DNA of 64,000 bases from Xestospongia muta (lineage: Eukaryota > Porifera > Demospongiae > Haplosclerida > Petrosiidae), in NCBI GenBank assembly GCA_963693285.1, contig OY848920.1, positions 1,935,135 through 1,999,134 of the forward strand, written 5' to 3'. Below, piece by piece: positions 8,810-21,430 of the stretch. A program made the translations under genes and the position numbers. Under the pieces are notes generated by a model. The model was not told the origin of the DNA. It searched no databases and saw nothing but the letters and a program-made list of their open reading frames with translations. Each line of letters begins with the position of its first letter. Positions within the stretch are counted from its first letter, which is position 1.

Positions 8810-11541
8810 ATGTTACTGAAGAAGGTACTACAACTAATTACTGCTTTAACTCTAATAGGTAATGTTGATGTTTACCTGTATATTTAAATAACTATTTATA
8901 AACATATAGAAGTTGATGCTGAAGAGGAATTGCTGTCTAACTATGCAAGTGAATTCCATGTTGCTTTCTTGAGACAATATAAACAAAGTAGTCATATTGA
9001 AATGATTGTTCTTACGAAGATTTCTAGTCCAGTTCAATTTAACATCTCATCTTCTGGATATAGCTATACTGGAACTACTACAGCTAATGCTGCTACCTTT
9101 GTTACTATACCATCAACTTTACAAGTACGAGGGTCCAGTTATATTCATCGTCACCTTGGACTTCATGTGACATCGTCCCCTAGTCAACCTATCTCTGTTG
9201 TTATGGTTGGGTATACAAATGCACCTCGTTCAACTTATTTAGCTCTACCATGTCATGATCAACCTACAGTGGAGTATGTTTATTATGGAATATCACATGA
9301 AACTAAACGAAATAATGTTTATGGACAAATCCTATTAGTTGGTTGTAGAGATAACACAAGAGTCACTATCACACCCACACAAAATATACAACTACCTCTG
9401 GATATTCAACAACATGACAGTAATATGGTTAACATTGTAGCTGGTGACAGTTACACAGTTACTTTACATGCATTGCAGACCTTGTTAATAGCAGTGGTAT
9501 CTGTACATGTTGATTTAAGTGGGAGTAAGATTGTATCTAATTATCCATTGACAGTTATTGGAGGACATCAATGTACTACTGTACCAGTAAATTTTGAAGA
9601 TTGTGATCCTATAGCTACTCAAGTACCACCTACTATAAATTGGGGAACACAATTCTTATTGGCACCACTACAGAATCGTTCTAATGGTCAAAGGTTTAAA
9701 CTAATAACATCAACAAATAACACTCAAGTAAACATAACTTGTAAACAAAACTCTACAGCTATTGTATTGGCTTTATCTGGTGACATTTTAACAAATGATA
9801 GTGTATATAATACCTTTTGTTATGTCCAGTGCAGTCAACCATGCTATATTGCTGAGCTAGCATTTGGTCGTAATTATCAAGTTAGTGGATATGGTGATCC
9901 ATTATTAATGACAGTTCCTCCTCTTAGACAATACCCTCATAGTGTAACATTTACTACATTACCAGAAATGCCTACTAATTTTTACAGTTTAACAGTACCT
10001 GCGGATGCTTATTTCAATGGTACTATAATAATTAATGGAGTACTGACTACATTAACTTGGACATCAATTTATAACAGTAATGGAATGATCTCAGGATATG
10101 GCTACACTACATCAGCTTATGGACACTATACTATCAGTCATTGTCATCCTAATGGCAAGATATATGTCATTGTCTATTGGTTTCATTACCGTGGAGGATA
10201 TGGTTATACAGCTGGAATGTTACTCAAGACTCAGTTAATTAGTTTCAATGCATCTATGTACTTAGTCAATGAAGGAGATGGTCATGTGGACATATACATT
10301 GTAAGAACATATAATATTGAAGAAAATATAACTGTCTTTATAACATGTGAACATAAAATGATAAAAACTGAAGCAACAGGTAATCAATCAAAGTTATATG
10401 TAATTATTTATTGTGTTTTCATAATCATATTTATACACTTCCTTTTTGTGATTAGGAAATGAAGATTACTTACCTATCAATAAGACAGTGACACTTTACA
10501 GTGGTCAAACTATTAAAGCAGTTTCTATAATTATATTGGATGATGACTTTGTAGAAGAAACAGAATATGTTACAGTAAAGATGACAACTCCTTATAACAA
10601 TGTAATGTATGATATTGATGAAACTATTGTCACAATAGAAGACAATGATTGTAAGTAGATAATATATGCATTTTATTTATGTTTTCTTTCGATATAGATA
10701 TTAATATTGGTTTCAAACAAGAATTAATGAAATCATTGACTACATTGAATAAAGGTATTAATCTTGAAATTGTACATTATAGTGGTACACTTCAACCTGG
10801 ACTAACAGTAACTTTGACATTACAACTTGAAGGACCTCAAGGTATATCTATCAATGTATTGATATATGTACGTGATATTTTGGTATAGGTGTTCCATGTC
10901 ATGTTAGTGTTGTTCAGTTTGGAGACATAACATCAACACTCACTGTTATCTTTAATGTTTCATGGCTTTTTTTGGCATTAACCCAAGCACCTAATAATTT
11001 TAGTATCACAGGAAGATTGGTTATTGATGAAGAGTCATCAGTACATATAACACTAAATCCTAAGGAAGTCAATATTAACTGCAATCCAAACATTTTACTA
11101 CCTTCTTCAACGACTGCCATATTGACAATTTATACAACCATAACAACAACTTTTATTCCAACGGCAACTAGTTGTACAGAGACTGTCAGTAGTTCTTATG
11201 TAACTTCTGTTGTTGGTGGGGTAATGGCTGTAATTGTTATAATAGTAATTATTATGTTTATAACTACTGTTTTAATTGTCAGTTACTTATATAAAAGGAA
11301 GGAAATAACTACAAATAGTCATTACTCTGATAATACATTAGCAAATCCGATTTATCAAGAATCGATTCCAGCTAATTACACTAATTTATCACAGACACCA
11401 AAGGCAAATTCAACAGAAGAAACTTATTCAAAATTATCATATCCATTTGATACAACTCCAATAACACAACAACCAAAATATCTCCACCAAACAGAGGCTT
11501 CCACAATGAATCTTACAACTCCAAACTATCACATTCGTTAA
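8810..11541 (+). CDS. IgGFc-binding/Calx-beta transmembrane receptor, type I, gene B
   Basis: Exons 8810-8858, 8910-10379, 10456-10650, 10698-10841 and 10889-11541 join in frame to 836 aa, with the same phase-1 introns as gene A. The domain order is signal peptide, IgGFc-binding-like module, Calx-beta, membrane-proximal domain, TM and tyrosine tail (YTNL, YSKL). From about 9330 to 9650 exon 2 is almost identical to gene A, while the segments just after FLRQ (YKQSSH), around ISHETKRNNV and at GDILTNDSVY differ. That patchwork suggests gene conversion. The stalk has an extra TTFIPTAT insertion relative to gene A, and the TM boundary reads SYLYKRKE instead of SYFYSKHNRKE. The closest relative by tail and stalk is the copy at 59537. 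Confidence 0.85.
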
Positions 11542-11972
11542 ATGGAATACAACAAAATACTTAAACATACACACTTTTTTTATCACACATTATTCATATG
11601 TATTTTGATTAATAAGTGTTTATTATTTAGTTGTTGATATTGACAATGTTGTATTGTTGTTTATTTTAGTGTGAGTTTCTTATATATGGTGTACAATTTC
11701 CCTTTTTATTGTAGTAATTAAGCCTTGATTTTATTCTAATAAAAATAGCCAAAGCCTTTTCTGAAAATCAGGATTTAATACCACATACTTGGTAACAAGT
11801 ATGGGATAGGTTCACTTGTTTCACAATACACATGATTATACTTTTAACATAATTTATGATTTAGTGTAATAACAAATTATTGACACTTACAATGCAAACA
11901 AATAACAGGATATTAAAATTATAACTTGTAATTAAAAATTGAATACATCTGGCAGTTGTATTAAAAATTAAA
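11542..11972. other. Receptor 3' flank and start of a relic copy
   Basis: No gene is seen. It holds the receptor 3' flank (TAATTAAGCCTTGATTTTATTC) and then the same upstream sequence that precedes the copy at 59537 (AACAGGATATTAAAATTATAAC at about 11905 and 59470). Confidence 0.6.
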
Positions 11973-12795
11973 ATGATTGTGATAGTGATATGCTACAGCT
12001 CATGATTATTTTCACTCTTATAGGTAATGTTAAATACACGGTTACTTTACATGCATTGCAGACCTTGTTAATAAAAGTGGTATATCTTGATCTGAGTGGA
12101 ACTAAGATTGTATCTAATTATCCATTGACAGTTATTGGAGGACATCAATGTGCTACTGTACCAGTATTGTATTTCTATTGTGATCCTATAGCTACTCAAG
12201 TACCGCCTACTATAAATTGGGGAAACAATTCATTTAGGTACCACTACAGAATCGTTCTAATGATCAAAGGTTTGAACTAATAACATCAACAAAAAGCACT
12301 CAAGTAAACATAACTTGTAAACAAAACTCTACAAGTATTGTATTGGCTTTATCTGGTGACATTTTAATACATGATAGTGATCATAATACCTTTTGTTATG
12401 TCCAGTGCAGTCAACTATGCTATGTTGCTGAGCTAGCATTTGGTCATAGTTATCAAGATAGTGGATATGGTGATCCATTATTAATGACAGTTCCTCCTCT
12501 TAGACAATACCCTCATAGTGTCACATTTACTACATTACCAGAAGTATCTACTAATTTTTACAGTATAGCAGTACCAGTAGATACCTATTTCAATGGTACT
12601 GTAATAATTAATGGAGTACTGACTACAATAAATTGGACATCAATTTATAACAATAATTTAACAATTCCAGGATATGGCTATACCACATCAGCTAATGAAA
12701 ACTATACTATCAGTCATAGTAATCCTAATGACAAGATATATATCAGTGTCTATGGGTTTCATTACCATGGAGGGTATGGTTATTTAGGGGTTTAG
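11973..12795 (+). pseudogene. Type I receptor relic C, internally deleted
   Basis: The signal-peptide exon (ATGATTGTGATAGTG...) matches the 59537 copy but has a small deletion that shifts frame. It then joins directly to the middle of exon 2 at YTVTLHALQTLL, losing the first ~190 residues. A further rearrangement near 12230 (GGGGAAACAATTCATTTAGG) breaks the frame again. The second open part (12343-12795) ends GGYGYLGV followed by a stop, where the intact genes read GGYGYTAG. Sequence then switches to the polytopic-gene 3' flank. The Calx-beta, TM and tail are missing. The patch VLYFYCDP is shared with the 59537 copy. Confidence 0.75.
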
Positions 12796-12951
12796 GCAAG
12801 TGCTTATGTAATGCCATTAATTGATTCTTATAATACATGCATTCATATAATTATTGTAATTTTACATAATTGTTTTTGTGCAATTATTTTTCCAAATAAC
12901 TGTTTTACAATGAATAATTATTAATTAATACATGTGTCTTGACAAATTGTG

Positions 12952-12985
<34 letters not shown>

Positions 12986-13432
12986 TTATTGCTGAGATAG
13001 CTATATAACTATATAGCAAACTGAAAATACACAAATATTAGTATTGTTATGAATATAAGTCTATAAGCTTATGACATTGCATTACATAATTTCAAAGGAA
13101 TATGTGAATAAATAAATAACAAATCTGTGAAAGTTGGACAGGAAATATTGTCAATGCAACATATAGCTCTATATATAGTAAATGTACACTAAATGATCTC
13201 ATATTATTATTAAATGCAACCTGTATAAGGATAGCTTAAATCAACCAATCAATTTTTACAGTGTATATAGCCTTTGAAAGTTGGACAGGAAATGTTGTCA
13301 TTACTATATATAGCTATATATATTATATATATATGAGGGTATATAGTAACTGTACACTAAATGATCTACATATACTATATTATTATACTTTTAAGTGTCT
13401 AAACATAATCGATATCTAGAATTAAAAGGATC
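12796..13432. other. Non-coding flank with AT repeat and hairpin half
   Basis: It contains the polytopic-gene 3' flank, an (AT)n tract at 12954-12982 and one arm of the hairpin/MITE sequence in the opposite orientation (about 13205-13300: GCAACCTGTATAAGG...AGTTGGACAGGAAATG). No gene is seen. Confidence 0.55.
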
Positions 13433-15901
13433 ATGTCACTGAAGAAGATACTACAAATAATTACAGTTTTAACTCTTATAGGTAATGTTGATGTTTGACT
13501 GTATATTTAATTAACTATTTATAAACATATAGAAGTTGATGCTGAAGAGGAATTGCTGTCTAACTATGCAAGTGAATTTCATGTTGCTTTTTTGCGACAA
13601 TATAGAGCAAGCAGTCGTATTGAAATGATTGTTCTTACAAAGAATTCTAGTCCAGTTCAATTTAACATCTCATCTTTGACTGGATACAACTATACTGGAA
13701 CTACTACAGCTAATGCTACTACCTTTGTTACCATACCATCAAGTTTACAAGTACGTGAGTTTAATTATACTTATCGTCATCTTGGACTACATGTGAGATC
13801 ATCCCCTAGTCAACCTATCTCTGTTGTAATGGTTGGGTATACAAATGCACCTCGTTCAACTTATTTAGCTCTACCATGTCATGATCAACCTACAGATGAG
13901 TATGTTTATTATGGAATATCACATGAATCTAAATATTGCAATTATTATGGACAAATCCTTTTAGTTGGTTGCAGAGATAACACAACAGTCACTATTACAC
14001 CCACACAAAATATACAACTACCTCAGAATATTCAGCAACATGACAGTGCTATTGTCAATGTTACATCTGGTAACAATTATACTGTTACACTTCATGCTTT
14101 GCAGACTTTGTTGATTGCAGCAGAACTTGTTGATCTGAGTGGAACTAAGATTGTATCTAATTATCCATTGACAGTTATTGGAGGACATCAATGTGCTAAT
14201 GTACCAGTAAATTTTGGAGCATGTGATCCTATAGCTACTCAAGTACCACCTACTATAAATTGGGGAACACAATTCTTATTGGCACAAGTACAGAATCATT
14301 ATTCTAATGGTCAAAGATTTAAACTAATAACATCAAGAAAAAACACTCATATAAACATAACTTGTAAACAAAACTCTACAAGTATTGTATTAGCTTTATC
14401 TGGTGACATCTTAACATATGATAATGATCATAATACCTTTTGTTATGTTCAGTGCAGTCAACTATGCTATATTGCTGAGCTAGCATTTCGTCGTAATTAT
14501 CCAAATAGAAGATATGGTGATGCATTATTAATGACAGTTCCTCCTCTTAGACAATACCCTCACAGTGTTATATTTACTACATTATTAAAAATGTCTACAA
14601 ACTTTTACAGTATAGCAGTACCAGCAGATACCTATTTCAATGGTACTATAATAATTAACAATGTACTGACGAAATTAACTTGGACATCAATTTATAACAG
14701 TAATGGAACAATCTCAGGATATGGCTACACTATGTCAGCTAATGGACACTATACTATCAGTCATAGTAATCCTAATGGCAAGATATATGTCAGTGTCTAT
14801 GGGTTTCGTTTCCGTGGAGGATACGGTTATACAGCTGGAATGTTACTTCAGTCCAATGATGCACTTGTCAGTTTCAATTCGTCTCAGTATTTTGTCTCTG
14901 AAGGAGATGGTCATATCATCATATCTATTGTAAGATCAAATAATATTAATACAAATATTAATGTTTTTATTGAAAGTAACTCTTCAACTGTAAACTCAGC
15001 TACAGGTAAATTATATTCTAAGATTATTTCTTGCTATATTATATTTTAATGTTTAGCTAACAAAGACTACATACCTATCAATGAAATAGTGACATTCTAC
15101 AGTAAGGAAAACATCAAACATGTCTCCATAGCTATATTGGATGATAACTTTGTTGAAGAAACCGAACAGTTTACAGTAAAAATAACAAGTAGTGACAAAA
15201 ATGTGTTCTATCATATTAATGAAGCTATTATAAACATAGAAGACAATGACTGTAAGTGTATTTAATTGATTTATTAATTTATAAAATATTTGAGCAAACC
15301 TACTACAACAATATTTATTAACACTCAACCTTTTTCTGCTGCCACAGTATCACCTTTTACTACAACATTGAACTCTCAACTTTTTTCGACTGCCACAATG
15401 ACATCTGTCACTACAACATTATCCATCAGCAACTATTCTTTATTACCAGTTGTTGGAGTAGTAGGTGCTATTGTTATAATTGCAATTATTATAATTGTAA
15501 TTGGCTTTATTGGTGTTTACTTCTATGGTATACACAAGGGGAAGCAGATGTCTGTCAATAGTAATTGCCAGGTAATGACAACATTACCTAACCAACCATC
15601 AATTTTAACTGAATGTGAAAACTTACCAGTGATAGCATCATCTTCAACTGAACAAAGAGATGAAAATGAGTATCAGGAATTATCACAAAATCCTTCTACA
15701 ATGACAGAATACTCTACTCTTTCCATAAATACATTAGAAATTCACAGAGACCATGATAATGTTATTCATTCATCGCATCAGGGATCATCACATAATTTCA
15801 TTCCTAGCTCCACATCAGCAGAGTACACTACACTCTGTGCAACTACTCTTGAGATACATGGTGACTATGACAAAGTGTTACATGCCGTCCCTAACTTCTA
15901 G
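13433..15901 (+). CDS. IgGFc-binding/Calx-beta transmembrane receptor, type II, gene D, lacking exon 4
   Basis: Exons 13433-13481, 13533-15005 and 15057-15251 are as in the family. The DNA that should hold exon 4 and the start of exon 5 is gone. The nearest AG (15294) gives a frameshift, but the acceptor CTTTTTCTGCTGCCACAG ending at 15347 is strong and in phase: joining to 15348-15901 gives 756 aa with no stop. The protein then has a signal peptide, IgGFc-like module, Calx-beta (ILDDNFVEETEQFTV), a short Ser/Thr stalk, TM (VVGVVGAIVIIAIIIIVIGF) and a type II tail with YQEL, YSTL, YTTL and YDKV. The spacings YQEL-9-YSTL and YTTL-10-YDKV are ITAM-like. The ATG is followed by MSLKKILQIITVLTLI. 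The splice proposal is inference. Confidence 0.75.
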
Positions 15902-15994
15902 TTTCACACTTCAAATAAAACTTTTTAAAAAAATTAGAATTTCCTTGTTTTATTTTCCTTTATTTTGCTCTATAGTATAAAAATATATATTAAA
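15902..15994. other. Junction between gene D and the scrambled polytopic copy
   Basis: A short 3' flank after the gene D stop (AAATAAAACTTTTTAAAAAA may include a poly(A) signal) runs directly into TM-coding sequence of the polytopic gene from about 15995. Confidence 0.4.
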
Positions 15995-18224
15995 TACATC
16001 CCTACTTAATTATTCTATTTGCTCTCTGTATCCAGTTTGTCTTGTTATCTTTGTACTAGCAGTTATCAGACTAAAATTACAAATTGGTTCCGGATTTCTG
16101 TGTGGACCTTTGTTATTCTTATCAATTGCAAGTCAACTTCCATATGGTTACTTTTCTCAGTTTACTATTACTAAAGTAATCATTAGTATATATACATCAA
16201 TATTCTTACTCAATTTAGAAGTATTGGGTGAAATTTCTTGGTGTTTTTGGTCTGTTAATCCTTTATTTATGGCATCATTCTACTACTTAGGTCCTATATT
16301 GGTATGGATTATGTTAATACTACTAGTATGTATTGGTCGTTGGTACTCAACAATTCTTGTCCTTGTTTTGGTCATGTCAGCTATTTTCATAACCACTGGA
16401 CAAACGATTAAGCTTAACAATGTTACTTTAATAGATGCTTTAAACCAGTCTTCTTCTTGTAAAGCACTGTTTCAACCACAAAGTGTTACAGGGTCTCAAT
16501 GTAAACCAATTAGCACAGAAGATGCTGAGATAATCGGTCCACCCACTATCTTCCTTTCGGGCAACAAATCCATCATTAATACTTAACTTCATGTTGCATT
16601 TTCTGATATTGAAGACAAAACAACACAATGCATTAAAATCAAATGCATTAATCTTGGGATCATTAATTCAGACTCATTGGAATCTGCTCTGATTTATATT
16701 TCTTATAAACGTGGCTGTCCTATTGGGTTTATATATGACAATACCACAAGAACATGTCAGTGCTCAAGCATACCAGATGTTAATTTTAAATGTTCCTTAG
16801 ATTTAGGAGTTGCTTGTATTAAAAAAGGCTATTGGGTAGAACAAGATGGAAAGGAAGCCTTAACCTGTGGTTTTCCACATTGTAAGTCAACTAACAGAAA
16901 TGATAACTTATGCTCAGCTAATTTTGGTCAGGATATGATTGCTTTACCATTTCATCAAGATGAACAATGTGCTAGTAATGGTGGAGGCATTCGTTGTTCA
17001 CGTTGTCGATCAGGATATAATCTTACTTTTGAAGGAGTTCAATGTACTTCAAATTGTAAAAGGGAACATCCCTACTTAATTATTCTATTTGCTCTCTGTA
17101 TCCAGTTTGTTCTTGTTATCTTTGTACTGGCAGTTATCAGACTAAAATTACAAATTGGTTCTGGATTTCTATATGGACCTTTGTTATTCTTATCAATTGC
17201 AAGTCAACTTCCATATGGTTACTTTTCTCAGTTTACTATTACTAAAGTAATCATTAGTATATATACATCAATATTCTTACTCAATTTAGAAATATTGGGT
17301 GTAATTCCTTGGTGTTTTTGGTCTGTTGATCTTTTATTTATGGCATCATTCTACTACTTAGGTCCTATATTGGTGTGGATTATGTTAATACTACTAGTGT
17401 GTATTGGTCGTTGTTGTCCTCGTCTGTTGTCTAAGATACAAAAGTCACCTGTACAAGCTATATGTCTTCTTATGATGCTGTCCTTTTGGTCAGTAGCTAA
17501 AACAAGTATTGAGTATGTAAAGTATTTAAAAGTTGATGATAATTATTTTGCTAATGTTGATCCTGCAGTTCAATATTTTACATCATGGCATATATTGTTT
17601 GTTCTAATTGCTGTTATGTTTATTGCTGTTGTGATTGTACCGTTTATTGGTATTTTGGGACTGTCTAACTCTCGTAAAATGTTTCGTACTTTCCGTATGC
17701 ATCATCTCAAACCTTTACTTGATGAATTCCAATCTTGTTACCATGACAACTGTCGTTGGTACTGCATTATCTACTACATAACATGGATCATCTATATTGC
17801 AATTCGTGAACATCCATTAGGAGCTCAAATGATACTAATGTTAATTCTTTCAGTGCATTTTGTTTTTCAACCATACAAGAAACGTATTCTTAATGTCATT
17901 GATATGCTTCTTCTCCTTGATCTTCTATTTTTAACCTCGATTCTCAATCAATCTGAAAATTTGAATGAAAAAGCATCTTTCACAATTGTTTTAATTCAGA
18001 TAATGACTGTCCTTCCTTTAACATACATATCACTTGGTGTTTTTGGTATAATAGTGGTACAGTTTATTCGTCAATCTGGTATTGACTGTATAAAGAAAGG
18101 ATGCCTCAAGTATATAATGTATCGACGTTCAAAGAATATTCAAGCAAGAGATGTAGTTGAAGATGACTACATGGAACGTGAGCCACTGATAAGTGCATTA
18201 CAGAATGAGGAAAATGAGGATTAA
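15995..18224 (+). pseudogene. Scrambled second copy of the polytopic membrane gene
   Basis: The segment order differs from the 2-2485 copy. 15995-16340 equals the TM region of copy 1 (about 1330-1670). 16341-16396 equals an ectodomain piece (about 434-496). 16397 onward resumes at copy-1 position 658. At 16582-16584 ACA CAA has become ACT TAA, so the frame stops. After that the frame stays open to the TAA at 18224 with high identity to copy 1, including the Cys-rich segment and all TM segments. A shorter product could start at a later codon, but there is no signal peptide. It is best read as a rearranged pseudogene, or as a 5'-truncated gene using an unseen upstream exon. Confidence 0.7.
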
Positions 18225-18707
18225 AGTATAGCCAAGTGCTTATGTAATGCCATTAATTGATTCTTATAATACATGCATTCATATAATTATTGTAGTTATA
18301 CATATATGTTTTTGTGTAATTATTTTTCCAAAGAACTGTTTTGTGATAAATAATTATTAATTGATACATGCATCTTGACAAATTGTGACAATTTATACAT
18401 ATATCAGTTGAGATGCTGAGAAATTGTTGAAAAATTGTGATAATATTGAAGTATATATCAGTTATTGGTGAGATGGCTACATAACTATATTACAAACTGA
18501 AAATACACAAATATTAACATTGTTATGAATATAAGTCTATAAGCTTATGACATTGCATTACATAATTTCAGAGGAATATGTGACTAAATAAATAAACAAG
18601 CCTGTGAAAGTTGGATATATATAGTAACCACACACTAAGTGATCTACATATACTATATTATACTTTTAAGTGTCTAAACATAATCAATAGCTAGAATTAA
18701 AAGGATC
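18225..18707. other. Polytopic-gene 3' flank before receptor E
   Basis: Non-coding AT-rich sequence. It matches the flank that precedes genes A, B and D but lacks the hAT insertion and most of the hairpin. Confidence 0.55.
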
Positions 18708-21430
18708 ATGTTACTGAAGAAGATACTACAACTAATTACTGCTCTAACTCTAATAGGTAATGTTGATGTTTACCTGTATATTTAAATAACTTTTTATAAA
18801 CATATAGAAGTTGATGCTGATGAGGATTTGCTGTCTAACTATGCAAGTGAATTCCATGTTGCTTTCTTGAGACAATATACACAAAGTAGTCATATTGAAA
18901 TGATTGTTCTTACAAAGAATTCTAGTCCAGTTCAATTTAACATCTCATCTTTAACTGGATACAACTATACTGGAACTACTACAGCTAATGCTGCTACCTT
19001 TGTTACCATACCATCAAGTTTACAAGTTCGAGAATCTAGTTATACTTATCGTCATCTTGGACTTCATGTGAGATCGTCCCCTAGTCAACCTATCTCTGTT
19101 GTTATGGTTGGGTATATAGATGCACCTCGTTCAACTTATTTAGCTCTACCATGTCATGATCAACCTACAGATGAGTATGTTTATTATGGAATATCACATG
19201 AAACTAAACGAAATAATGATTATGGACAAATCCTTTTAGTTGGTTGTAGAGATAACACAACAGTTACTATTACACCCACACAATGTATAAAACTACCTCA
19301 GAATGTTCAACGTGACAGTAATATAGTTAACATTGCAGCTAATACCAGTCACACAGTTGTTTTACATGCATTACAGACCTTGTTAATAGCAGTGAGACAT
19401 TTTGATCTGAGTGGAACTAAGATTGTATCTAATTATCCATTGACAGTTATTGGAGGCCATCAATGTGCTACTGTACCAGCAGTATCACATTCCTTTTGTG
19501 ATCCTATAGCTACTCAAGTACCACCTACTACAATATGGGGAACACAATTCATTTTGGCATCACTACTGGGTTCTTCTAACGATCAAAGGTTTAAACTAAT
19601 AACATCAACAAAAAACACTCAAGTAAACATAACTTGTAAACAAAACTCTACAAGTATTGTATTAGCTTTATCTGGTGACATCTTAACATATGATAGTGAT
19701 CATAATACCTTTTGTTATGTTCAGTGCAGTCAACTATGCTATATTGCTGAGCTAGCATTTGGTCGTGCACATCCAAATGAATATGGTGATCCATTATTAA
19801 TGACAGTTCCTCCTCTTAGACAATACCCTCATAGTGTTACATTTACAACATTGCCAGAAATGCCTACAAACTTTTATAGTATAGCAGTACCTGCAGATAC
19901 ATATTTCAATGGTACTGTAATAATTAATGGAGTACTGACCAAATTAACTTGGACATCGATTTATAACAGTAATGGAACAATCTCAGGATATGGCTACACT
20001 AAATCAGCTTATGGACACTATACTATCAGTCATAGTAATCCTAATGGAAAGATATATGTCAGTGTCTATGGGTTTAGTGACCGTGGAGGATATGGTTATA
20101 CAGCTGGAATATTACTTAAGACTCAGTTAATAAGTTTCAATGCATCTATGTACTTAGTCAATGAAGGTGATGGTCATGTGGACATATACATTGTAAGAAC
20201 ATATAATATTGAAGAAAATATAACTGTCTTTATAACATGTGAACATAAAAATATAAAAACTGAAGCAACAGGTAATCAATCAAAGTTAGATGTAATTATT
20301 TATTATGTTTTTGTAATCATATTTATACACTTCCTTTTTATGATTAGAAAATGAGGATTACTTATCTATCAATAAGTCAGTGACATTTTACAGTGGTCAA
20401 ACTATTATTGATGTTCCTATAACTATATTGGATGATGACTTTGTAGAAGAAACCAAATTTTTTACAGTAAAGATGACAACTCCTTATAACAATGTAATGC
20501 ATGGTATTGATGAAGCTATTGTCAAAATAGAAGATAATGATTGTAAGTAGATAATATATGCATTTTATTTATGTTTTCTTTCGATATAGATATTCATATT
20601 GGTTTCAAACAAGAATTAATGAAATCATTGACTACATTGAATAAAGGTATTAATCTTGAAATTGTACATTACAGTGGTAAACTTCAACCTGGACTAACTG
20701 TAAGTTTGACATTACAGCTTGAAGGACCTCAAGGTATATCTATCAATGTATTGATATATGTACATGATATTTAGTCACAGGTGTTCCGTGTCATGTTAGT
20801 GTTGTTCAGTTTGGAGACATAACATCAACACTCACTGTTTTTTTTAATGTTTCAAGGCTTTTTTTGGCATTAACCCAAGCAAATAAGAATTCTAATATCA
20901 CTGGAAGATTGGTTATTGATGAAGAGTCATCAGTACATATAACACTAAATCCTAAGGAAGTCAATATTAACTACAATCCAAACATTTTACTACCTTCTAG
21001 TTCTTCTACAACTGCTATATCGACAATTAATACAACCATAACAATGCCAACTATTTGTACAGAGGCTGTCAGTAGTTCTTATGTAACTTCTATTGTTGGT
21101 GGAGTAATGGCTGTAATTGTTATAATAGTAATTGTTATATTCACTACTATTTTAATTGTCAGTTACTTCTATAGCAAGCATAATAGGAAGGAAATAACTA
21201 CAAATAGTCATTACTCTGATAATACATTAGCAAATCCGATTTATCAAGAATCAATTTCAGCTAATTACACTAATTTATCACAGACACCAAAGACAAATTC
21301 AACAGAAGAAACTTATTCAAAGTTATCGTATCCATTTGATACAACTGGAATAACACAACAACCAAAATATCTCCACCAAACAGAGGCTTCCACAATGAAT
21401 CTTACAACTCCAAACTATCACATTCGTTAA
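18708..21430 (+). CDS. IgGFc-binding/Calx-beta transmembrane receptor, type I, gene E
   Basis: Exons 18708-18756, 18808-20271, 20348-20542, 20590-20733 and 20781-21430 join to 833 aa. The domain order matches gene A. Exon 2 is the most divergent of the type I set: IKLPQNVQRDSN, ANTSHTVVLHALQ, VRHFDLSGTK, PAVSHSFCDP, TTIWGTQFILASLLGSS and GRAHPNEYGD. The Calx-beta half in exon 3 reads ITILDDDFVEETKFFTV. Stalk, TM and tail are nearly identical to gene A (ICTEAVSSSYVTSIVGG; tail YTNL, YSKL, NPIYQE). So a divergent ectodomain sits on a conserved tail. The exon 3 acceptor is followed by AAAATGAGG rather than GAAATGAAG, still in frame. The 3' flank is nearly identical to that of gene A. Confidence 0.85.

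Noticed and set aside
14018..14272. Antisense open frame inside receptor exon 2 (also at 32158-32412 and 39280-39534)
   Set aside because: It lies opposite the well-supported IgGFc-like exon and is conserved only because the sense strand is conserved. There is no start context or domain.
14703..14933. +1-frame ORF inside receptor exon 2 (also at 32840 and 48926)
   Set aside because: It overlaps the coding exon in another frame, has repetitive hydrophobic composition, and is a by-product of the receptor frame.
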